From Nakazawaea peltata (Eukaryota > Ascomycota > Pichiomycetes > Alaninales > Pachysolenaceae): a stretch of DNA of 64,000 nt. The stretch is taken from positions 1,925,135-1,989,134 of the forward strand of contig BCGQ01000001.1 in NCBI GenBank assembly GCA_001599355.1, read 5' to 3'. Made by a program: the position numbers and the translations under genes. Shown in pieces: positions 50,286 to 58,072 of this stretch (within the stretch, counting starts at the first letter, position 1; each line of letters starts with the position of its first letter). The notes beneath the pieces were generated by a model that searched no databases, was not told the DNA's origin, and saw nothing but the letters and a program-made list of their open reading frames with translations.

Positions 50286-50400
50286 CTTACGCTGTGAATC
50301 TTGTGATGATGACCAGTTGGCTCCCCTATCTTTTACCTCAATTCCCTGCCGTTTTCGTCGAAAATTTTTCCCTCTTTGGGCTTGCCCTTTTTAAGCTTAT

Positions 50401-51501
50401 CTAGAAGAAGGGCAGGAGGGGACGGAGGTCTTCAGCTAGTAGGTTATCGATGAGGTAGAGGGCGGTAGAACGATGAAGGGGTGAAGAGGGGTCGAGGGGG
50501 ATGAATGGTGGGATTGAGGTTGGTGAAGGAGGTGTGGTGGTTTGAGAATGTTGGATGTTGGTGGAGAAAGTTGGGGAAATCGAGGGGCAAATTGGTGAGG
50601 GGCTCGGGTTAGAATGGGCAGAATTGACTGCGCGGGCTTGGGCTTCACTAGTAGTGGAGATTTGATCATTGGGGGTTCGATTGACAGAGGCGTAGGGGTT
50701 GGTCTTAGGGTCGGAACCGGACCGAGTCTCAGTGGATGTTATAGCTAGACTAGGAGTTTCCGAAAATGTAGACAATGTAGGTGAAAAGCTAGGAATAGGT
50801 CTGGATCTGTGTAAATTGGTGGGGTAATTTTCATCCACCACTCTTCTTCTTCTTCTGGTCGGAATATAGCTGATATTGGAGCTATCTCTGAGGATTGGAA
50901 TTGGGACTGGTTGGACAAGAGTGGCGATGGAAGTATCTTCTGGTGCTGAATTGGGACGACTCATTGAAAATTGGAAAGTTTCATTCACGTCTAATGGGAA
51001 TTGAGGGGAGATTGACCCATCTTCACTACTATCACTATTGGGTGGGATGTGATTCAGAATATGAGCTGAGATCAGTTGTCCTGTAGGTTGGAAATATCCT
51101 GGAGTTGGATAGTTTCTACTTAGATTCATACCTATCAATCGAGAATAAAATCGTCTAGCTATGTAGCGAAATCTTTCTCTTCTTTGTCCTGGTATTCTTG
51201 GTCTCAGAGGGGGTGATGATCTGTGACTGGGGCCTTCATCTGGTCTTTGAAATCTTCCTAATCTTGGGGAGGGGACTGTACTAGGCTGGGATGAGGTAGG
51301 GCTAAATTGTGAATTGGAGTGATCTTGTGAGTTAGACTGAAGTTGTGAGCTGGTGCCTCTAGGAAGTTCTGAAATGCTTTGAGAATTGGGGGTGTTCAAT
51401 TGTAAGTTATGACGCTGTTGGGTGGGGGTATTAATTTGGATGGAATTAGGGTGTGAATTAGATGAAGAGGTTGATGTAGTTGAATTGAATGACTGTGTCA
51501 T
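50401..51501 (-). CDS. Unrecognised Ser/Pro/Thr-rich protein
   Basis: 366 residues of mostly disordered sequence. It has a Ser/Asn/Gln/Thr-rich start, a short basic, probably structured segment (RERFRYIARRFYSRLIGMNL, about 108-127), another basic patch (YIPTRRRRRVV) and a final hydrophobic helix (TALYLIDNLLAEDLRPLLPFF is 21, so read as TALYLIDNLLAEDLRP then LLPFF). Many SP and TP dipeptides could be kinase sites. The 1.1-kb uninterrupted frame with a clear ATG favours a real gene, but low complexity of the complementary strand weakens that. I do not recognise a family. It lies 116 bp upstream of WRS1 on the same strand. Confidence 0.5.
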   Translation of the reverse strand: MTQSFNSTTSTSSSNSHPNSIQINTPTQQRHNLQLNTPNSQSISELPRGTSSQLQSNSQDHSNSQFSPTSSQPSTVPSPRLGRFQRPDEGPSHRSSPPLRPRIPGQRRERFRYIARRFYSRLIGMNLSRNYPTPGYFQPTGQLISAHILNHIPPNSDSSEDGSISPQFPLDVNETFQFSMSRPNSAPEDTSIATLVQPVPIPILRDSSNISYIPTRRRRRVVDENYPTNLHRSRPIPSFSPTLSTFSETPSLAITSTETRSGSDPKTNPYASVNRTPNDQISTTSEAQARAVNSAHSNPSPSPICPSISPTFSTNIQHSQTTTPPSPTSIPPFIPLDPSSPLHRSTALYLIDNLLAEDLRPLLPFF

Positions 51502-52297
51502 GCGAATGGGTGTTTAGTAGGTGTTGTATAAAGTGGGTAATTAGTTAAGAATTATCCCCTTTGAGGATTTAGATAAGCGCTGATACAGAAAATAGGGGAC
51601 ACAGAGGAGAAACAGGGGCGGTAGACAGAGCAGGGCAAAGAGGGGCAGATACAATGAAAGCTACAAGGGCAGGGGATATAAAATACACGGAAAAAGGGAG
51701 GGGATTTCCTGAGTTCAACCATGTATGAGAAACTGGTTATTCTTTCGTTGTCTGGTCAATATCATTGCCTCGTTCGTTCCCTCTCTTCAACTTCTTGTGT
51801 TTCCCTCTTAAGCCAGCCCAGCCGAGCCCCTATGTTTTTGCCCATATTCTGCTACAACTTGCTGCGCGCAACACTGCGCATTCTTATTTTGCGACCGTTT
51901 TTCGCTTATGAAATTTGCCCTTTCTCTAGACAGTAACAAATAGATAGCACTTGAGTGGGTGCAATTTTTGGTGGATTTGGTGGATAGAAGTGATAAGGTA
52001 GAGATAGTTGGACTCTTCATAGATATCACGCTCCAAGCCCACCACCACTCCCCCCCCTCTCCCCAATCTCGCTTACCCTACTTCTCCCCTTGTATCTGCC
52101 CCCCCTCTGTTTACTATGTCTACCTACCCTCTGTATCTGCCCCTCCTGCGCTACCTGCGCTTCCTGCCCCTCCACATACCCTCCTCGTTGCCTTGAAATT
52201 ATTACCAAAATAACAACAACACCTTTCATCTCAATCAATTTCACCCCCATTCTCACCCAGATCCTACATGGCTCCTCCATTGAGTTCACTATAGATC
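51502..52297. other. Orphan gene-PKH intergenic region
   Basis: No gene is supported; a 71-codon frame at 51721-51936 has no family features. The strand is purine-rich at 51580-51700 and pyrimidine-rich at 52040-52180, where CCCCTCTGTxTxCTxTxTCTxC-like words recur. GATATAAAATAC near 51676 is a TATA-like site. Confidence 0.45.
52268..52294 (+). promoter_or_regulatory. Upstream ORF of PKH
   Basis: ATG at 52268 opens an eight-codon frame (MAPPLSSL) ending in TAG at 52292-52294, three bases before the PKH start codon. If the leader includes it, ribosomes must leak past it or reinitiate. Confidence 0.45.
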
Positions 52298-55200
52298 ATG
52301 CCCACTTCATCATACAACCGCGCCCACTCGGTAGACCCCCACCTACACAATGGCTATGGCAGTGAGGATGAGCTCTCGGACGACAACTCGATCGGAAGTA
52401 TCCCGTACTCCAAAGATAACATCCCGATTGGCCATCTTGCATCGCACCTCGAAGAAGTGTCCATGAGCCATGACATAAATACCGCGCCGCAGACTCCAAT
52501 GGGGCTGCCCCACGCTTCCACCGCTCCCTACTATCCCAGCTCCCCCCAACAGATGAGAGCCATGTCAGATACGTCACTTTTCATCCCATACAGTGGAGAC
52601 AGTCTGGAGAATGAAGAGTCAGCATTACTTGTGAGACCGACATCCTCGGCAAAAGAATGGGAGGAACGAGGAGCGGCCAAAATCGTCACTACTCAAAGAG
52701 ATTCTAACGGCAATTTGGTCACCTCGGTGATCCGAAAGTCGGTCAAAGACTTCAAATTCGGTAAGAATTTGGGTGAAGGTTCGTATTCCACCGTGGTATT
52801 GGCCACCGATAAGACCACAGGTCAAAATTACGCCATCAAAGTATTAGATAAGAGACATATCATTAGAGAGAAGAAGGTCAAGTATGTGAATATCGAGAAG
52901 AACACCCTCAATAGGTTGGGCAAGCGCAATGGGATCATCACTTTGTACTTCACGTTCCAAGATGAGGCGAGCTTGTACTTTGTACTAGACTATGCTCCCA
53001 ATGGAGAACTCTTGAGTCTCATCAAGAAGTTCGGCACCATGAACGAGGAGAGTGTCAAGTATTACTGTGCCCAGATCCTCGATGGTATTAAATATATGCA
53101 TGACAATGGGATCATCCACAGGGATTTGAAGCCGGAGAATATCTTGATCGACTATAAAATGAGAGCTCAGATCACCGATTTCGGCACGGCCAAGTTCTTA
53201 GAGAAGGATTCCAATGGGAATTATCCTCCTGATGTCAAGCTGACCTCGTTTGTAGGCACTCTGGAGTATGTGTCTCCGGAGTTGTTAAATGATAAGTATT
53301 GTGGTAAGGCGTGCGATATCTGGGCTTTCGGGTGTATTATGTACCAAATGATAGCTGGTAAGCCACCTTTCAAGGCCACCAATGAGTATTTGACCTTCCA
53401 AAAGGTTTGTAAATTACAGTATGCGTTCACTGCTGGGTTCCCATTGATAGTGAGGGACCTTATTAAGAAGATCTTGGTGTTGAATCCTAGCCAAAGAGCT
53501 TCGATTTCCAGTATTCAAAGTCATTATTTCTTCAATGATATCGATTGGGATGATGAGGAGATGTTATTTGAGCAACTGCCACCTGAATTGGGTCCTTATA
53601 AGGTGAGTGCTAGGTCGATGATGCCGGTACCGGAGTTATCCAAGACCAAACAGAGAACTGTACGCAAACAGGCCGTGGTTCAACCTCAATCTCAACCTTT
53701 ACTGAATGGTTCTAATTCTTCTATTGCTACTCCTACAGTTACTACACCCAAATTATCTCAACCAGAGTCGTTCTCTGCTCCACAAACCCCCAAAACACCT
53801 CAACCATCCTCTCCTAAAGAGCCTAAGAAACCTAAAACAAATAGATCTCTGTCTTCAGCTGCTCTGCTGGCTTTACTGAGGAAGACACCTGAGCCAAGTC
53901 TGGTTGCTCCAGTTTCGGCCTCCTCCAAATCCTCAGATCAAGATCTTTATATCCCAGGAACCAATATTCTTCGTCCTGTAGTCAAGACAAGAATCCCAAT
54001 CTCATCCTCTTCGTCTTCTTCGAAAGTGAGCACCAATGGACGTCCTAAACCCGCTTCCAATTCGAGAAAATCCACTGGAAACAGTAACTCCAACAGCTCT
54101 TCAAGCTCCAAATCCATAGCTATCACTCCAATGACTCAAATAGACGTAGTATGGCTGCAATATTTGGCGCATCCGAACGAACGAGTCTTGAAAGTTGGCC
54201 ATGTCTTGGTCTCGGAGACAACCACCGATCAGTTTGAGAAAAAATACAAGGGAATGTTGGCCGATTCTCCTCTTGGATATATGAATGGAAGAAGAGCTTC
54301 CAATTCTTCGAGCAGTAGCTTGTTGTCTCAAATAGCCAATGGACAACATCCAGGTTTACGCAAGGGCAATTCATCCAATATGTTAGGGTACATTTCTACT
54401 ATCACAGAGGGAGACCAAGATACTGCCATTAAGAATAAGAAAGAAGACGAGGAAGAGGAAGCTAAAGAGAAAGAGAAACAAGATATGGGCAAATTCAAGA
54501 AAGTATTCAAGGGTTTGAGCAGCAGTCATACATCTTCGTCCGGTGAATCAGCTAAAGACCGTACTATGTTGATCACCTCGTTCGGTAGAGCTTTACTTTT
54601 TAAACTTAACAAAGACAAGTATGAATTGAGGACTGAAATTGATCTTACTAACCCCTCAGTTCGTTTCAAAGAAGTAATTGGAGAACGTCGGGTCAAGAAT
54701 TTGATCACCAATGGCACTTTTGCTATCGAATCTTTGAAAATCACCTTGATGTTCGAGGTAGAAAAGCAAGATATCGTCATGTGGACTACAGCATTAGTTA
54801 GATCTAAAGATAACCAAGAGGAGAGAGTTCTGAGAAAGATGATTGAGCTGGAGATGGGATCTCTGGAGAATGCGTCGAGTGCTTTAACAGCCCTGGCGAT
54901 TGCCCTGATGAGTTCACCGAAATTAGAAGCCCAAGATCCAACTACCAGACTGAAATCACCTACACCGGCCGAAGTTTCCGAGCAAATCCGTAGTTATGAC
55001 ATGAAAACTCTTAGTAAATTAGTTCAATCGACCAAATCTCCTCGTTCGTCCATGGATGAACGGAGAAATGGTGATAACGGTCATAGTAATAATGGTGCTG
55101 GTCAACCATATAAACTAATGGATAGTAAATTGAAGAGGAAACCACCTCCGAAGAAACCTCAAAGGACGGTATCCAACAAGAGCAATGAATCTCAACGGAA

Positions 55201-55453
55201 TGACAATTTGATATCGGCTCTGATTTCTACAGCTATGCATTCTCATGAACATACTTCATCATCTGATTATGGTCAGAGAAGTTCTTCGTTTAGTAAGGGA
55301 GGAAATGGATTGGGGTCTTATTTCTTTTCACATGAGACAACGGCTGGACCTCCACAACGTAATGCTAGTAATGGGAGTGTGGCCAGTAGTAATAAGAGTT
55401 TGATTACTAGTTTGAATTCCAAGTTTTTGGCAAGGTCACAACGTAAGAAATGA
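52298..55453 (+). CDS. PKH2: PDK1-type protein kinase PKH
   Basis: 1051 residues. Pkh kinases phosphorylate AGC kinases (Ypk, Sch9, Pkc1) in response to sphingolipids and eisosome state. Kinase domain ~150-425: GEGSYSTV (158), AIKVLDKRHI, HRDLKPEN (~273), DFGTAKF (~295), the PDK1-type LEYVSPELL activation end and PPFKATNEYLTFQK. A Ser/Pro-rich linker (~440-610) follows, then a PDK1-type PH domain in two pieces (VVWLQYLAHPNERVLKVGHV; RTMLITSFGRALLFKLNKDK; IVMWTTALVRS) separated by a Ser/Lys/Glu-rich insert. The end is Ser-rich and basic. Pkh1, Pkh2 and Pkh3 are not separable by eye; the symbol is approximate. Confidence 0.88.
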   Translation: MPTSSYNRAHSVDPHLHNGYGSEDELSDDNSIGSIPYSKDNIPIGHLASHLEEVSMSHDINTAPQTPMGLPHASTAPYYPSSPQQMRAMSDTSLFIPYSGDSLENEESALLVRPTSSAKEWEERGAAKIVTTQRDSNGNLVTSVIRKSVKDFKFGKNLGEGSYSTVVLATDKTTGQNYAIKVLDKRHIIREKKVKYVNIEKNTLNRLGKRNGIITLYFTFQDEASLYFVLDYAPNGELLSLIKKFGTMNEESVKYYCAQILDGIKYMHDNGIIHRDLKPENILIDYKMRAQITDFGTAKFLEKDSNGNYPPDVKLTSFVGTLEYVSPELLNDKYCGKACDIWAFGCIMYQMIAGKPPFKATNEYLTFQKVCKLQYAFTAGFPLIVRDLIKKILVLNPSQRASISSIQSHYFFNDIDWDDEEMLFEQLPPELGPYKVSARSMMPVPELSKTKQRTVRKQAVVQPQSQPLLNGSNSSIATPTVTTPKLSQPESFSAPQTPKTPQPSSPKEPKKPKTNRSLSSAALLALLRKTPEPSLVAPVSASSKSSDQDLYIPGTNILRPVVKTRIPISSSSSSSKVSTNGRPKPASNSRKSTGNSNSNSSSSSKSIAITPMTQIDVVWLQYLAHPNERVLKVGHVLVSETTTDQFEKKYKGMLADSPLGYMNGRRASNSSSSSLLSQIANGQHPGLRKGNSSNMLGYISTITEGDQDTAIKNKKEDEEEEAKEKEKQDMGKFKKVFKGLSSSHTSSSGESAKDRTMLITSFGRALLFKLNKDKYELRTEIDLTNPSVRFKEVIGERRVKNLITNGTFAIESLKITLMFEVEKQDIVMWTTALVRSKDNQEERVLRKMIELEMGSLENASSALTALAIALMSSPKLEAQDPTTRLKSPTPAEVSEQIRSYDMKTLSKLVQSTKSPRSSMDERRNGDNGHSNNGAGQPYKLMDSKLKRKPPPKKPQRTVSNKSNESQRNDNLISALISTAMHSHEHTSSSDYGQRSSSFSKGGNGLGSYFFSHETTAGPPQRNASNGSVASSNKSLITSLNSKFLARSQRKK

Positions 55454-56008
55454 TGTATAGGTAATAAAGTATGGATTTATAGAGTGTAGGGGAGGGCAGA
55501 GGCAGGGGATAGGCTGAGGGGTAGTGGTATGGTGAGGCAGAGGCAGAGATGTAGAAAAGAGAGGTACACGAGACGAGGAGAGGAGGGAGAAATAGGTAAG
55601 GAATTGAAGTGCAAGTTGAAATGGTACCGAGGGAGAGATGAGAAAGTCTAACCCCCAATTTATATAGCCCCTGTTTGATAACCCCCATTCTGTACAGCCC
55701 CTATTTAGTTAGCCCATCTGTGCACTTCTATAGTTCCTACAGCCCCTGTTCAATCACAGTCACATGTGTAATTCTCGTCACTGCGCAACTTTCATCACTC
55801 CCATCTATTTTTCCCCTCCCCCCTCCCTTCTCCCGCAGCCCCCATCTACTTTCCTCTTTCAGTATCCCTCCCTTAACTACGGCTCGCCCAAAAAATTTTC
55901 TAAAGGAAAAAATTTTTCAACTTGACTTTCTTTTTTATTAAAAAATTAACATATAGATTTTTATTTCATTGGTATATACTTTGAATTAAGAAAGCATCAA
56001 CAATCGAA
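55454..56008. other. PKH-RPL27 spacer with a 30-bp repeat
   Basis: No gene is seen. After purine-rich sequence (55480-55640), an imperfect ~30-bp period occurs from 55650 to 55751. C-rich and then AT-rich sequence (55910-56000) forms the RPL27 promoter and leader. Confidence 0.5.
55650..55751 (+). repeat. AACCCCC...AGCCCCTGTTT imperfect repeat
   Basis: Two ~30-nt units pair AACCCCCA with AGCCCCTGTTT (55666-55676) and AGCCCCTATTT (55696-55706); a third AGCCCCTGTTC is at 55741-55751. The same word, CAGCCCCTATTT, occurs at 101-112. CCCCT is the stress-response element core. Confidence 0.65.
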
Positions 56009-56703
56009 ATGCCTAAGTTCATCAAATCTGGTAAAGTTGGTATGTAGAAGATGTTCAAGAAAGTGTCGTAAGGGTATAAATGAGGAGATAGATCAAGACG
56101 GGAAGACAGCGAGTGGATAGAGCAAGAACAGAGAGTAGACCAGAGGATATTGTATATTGATCAAGTGAGAAGAATGAATATGAAGACATGAAGACATGAA
56201 TCATCGCAGTGATCAATCAGAGAATGAGGATCAGAGGATAGAATATGAAGCTTCCCGTGTTAATCCCACCTCCAATACCTAACACTCCCATTAAATCTAT
56301 TCATCGTTACTAACATTTTATAGCCGTTGTCGTCAGAGGACGTTTCGCTGGTAAGAAGGTTGTCATCGTCAAGGCCCATGACGAAGGTACCAAGACCCAC
56401 CAATTCCCACACGCCATTGTTGCTGGTATCGAAAGAGAACCATTAAAGGTCACCAAGGGTATGGGTGCCAAGAAGGTTGCCAAGAAGACCAAGGTTAAGC
56501 CATTTGTCAAGGTTATCAACTACAACCACTTGATGCCAACCAGATACACTTTCGAAGTTGAGTCTATCAAGTCTGTTGTCACCTCTGAGGCTTTGGCTGA
56601 CCCAACCCAAAAGGAGACCGCTAAGAAGGAAATCAAGAAGGAATTCGAATCTAGAGTTGCCAGTGGTAAGAACAAGTGGTTCTTCAACAAGTTGCACTTC
56701 TAA
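56009..56703 (+). CDS. RPL27A: 60S ribosomal protein L27 (eL27), two exons
   Basis: Exons 56009-56039 and 56324-56703 join to 136 residues, the same length as S. cerevisiae Rpl27. The join gives [20 protein letters not shown], followed by [40 protein letters not shown] and the end [10 protein letters not shown]. The N-terminal KOW-type fold is intact. Codon use is extremely biased. Intron position, ten codons plus one base in, agrees with the early intron of yeast RPL27 genes. Confidence 0.97.
56040..56323 (+). other. 284-nt intron of RPL27
   Basis: Donor GTATGT (56040), branch TACTAAC (56308-56314), acceptor TTATAG (ends 56323). The intron is markedly purine-rich, with GAAGACATGAAGACATGAA-like repetition. 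I saw no convincing C/D or H/ACA snoRNA inside. Confidence 0.96.
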
Positions 56704-56779
56704 TTTATGTATCATGTTTTTTCCATAATATAGGTTCTCTTGAATTTAATAAAATATAACAATTAGATGAGTGAGTAGA

Positions 56780-56845
56780 CATCGACATTGACACCATTAG
56801 TGATTACCATATTCACTGATACCATATTCAATAATGGTGTCGATG
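56780..56845. repeat. Inverted repeat 77 nt after RPL27
   Basis: CATCGAC-ATTGAC-ACCATTA (56780-56799) pairs with TAATGGTGTCGATG (56832-56845): a 14-bp stem with a six-nt bulge. The loop contains ACCATATTCA and a near copy. It could be a 3'UTR or 3'-end RNA structure. Confidence 0.6.
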
Positions 56846-57128
56846 GTAAGATGTGGTCGTGTATGTAGTGCTAATTTGATGGAGATATGATATTTGATAT
56901 TTTGCTGAGTGAGCTACACTATAGAGGAGGTGGGTGATATTTGGATGGTTCAGCTGGGCTGAGAGGGTAATGAGGTAATGAGGTGATAGCTTAGACAGCA
57001 TATAGGTGACACGAATGCTCGAGCTAAGCAATTGCTCTCAAATTGTTCGTTATCTCGTTATCTCGTTGTATCGCTTAAACTTCCCATTTGTCTCAAACGT
57101 TAAGTACTGAAGATATTTCCTCGGAATT

Positions 57129-57180
57129 TAAAGTTTCTGCCTAAAGCTTCTACCTAAAGTTTCTACCTAAAGTTTCTGCC
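57129..57180 (+). repeat. 13-nt tandem repeat TAAAGTTTCTGCC
   Basis: Four contiguous 13-nt units: TAAAGTTTCTGCC, TAAAGCTTCTACC, TAAAGTTTCTACC, TAAAGTTTCTGCC. First and last are identical. Confidence 0.9.
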
Positions 57181-58072
57181 CATTTTGTGTGAGATACGAG
57201 GGCAGAAGGAAAGCAAGAAATCGGCAAGAATTACAAGGAATTGAAAGGATTTACAATAAAAATATCTAACTTACTTGCACACTTGTCCAATTGACTATCC
57301 CATCAATACCAAGTCAATTCAACTGCTTGTATCTTGATTCTTTATGCCCTCGTCATCCCTATTTAGATCGAAAATCCTCTTATATTATTGCCCTTAACTT
57401 AGGAATGCGCAGATTGTCTGTCCTGCTTAAACTTTGCTGTTTTATTCTTATTCGTTTGGAAGGGCAAATCTTGTAAGGCTTAATAGACGTTAACTTAGAC
57501 GTTTAAACGTTAACCTTAGACTTTACGGTAGACGTTTTCTTTGAAAGTTGACCTCAGAGATTAGTCTCGGCAATTGCCTAAGCATGACTATCGCCTGTGG
57601 ACCTTATACAATTCCGGCTGTACCTTGAATTGGGTGATTCTATTCTAATCTCCGTTCTCGCTCTGCCAGATTTTTCTGCCCATTCTCCCTCATCTTCTCC
57701 ATACTTCGTTTCCTCTTTTCTTTTTCTTAATAACATTAGTAATTAATTTCAAGTGTAGGAGTAAGTGGGGGATACCAGAGGTGTTAATTCGTAGTCCACC
57801 TGTCATCTAATCCACACCTTTCTTCTTCAAGTATCCCCTCTCTCAATTGTCTCCAGTTGTCTCCAGTTGTCTCCCCAATGGTCTCCCAACTATCTCCCCC
57901 ACTAGCCCATCTCCCCCATTTTTGCCCATCTCTCTTGCCCTCCTGCCCTCTCCTGCCCTCCCCGATCTTTGCCCAACCGTTTTACCACCGGAAAATTAAA
58001 TAAACAACCTCTAACTATAACCGAAACCCCACCATCCAGCCTAGGCGCTACCCCCATCCCAAATACATCCCA

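Larger units (their letters stand above)
56704..58072. other. RPL27-IRA intergenic region
   Basis: No gene or RNA is supported. It contains an imperfect inverted repeat (56780-56845), CGTTATCT repeats near 57045, a 13-nt tandem repeat (57129-57180), the palindrome ACGTTTAAACGT (57499-57510) flanked by direct ACGTTAAC copies, TCTCCAGTTG repeats near 57848, and a C/T-rich leader-like block (57830-58000). Confidence 0.5.
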
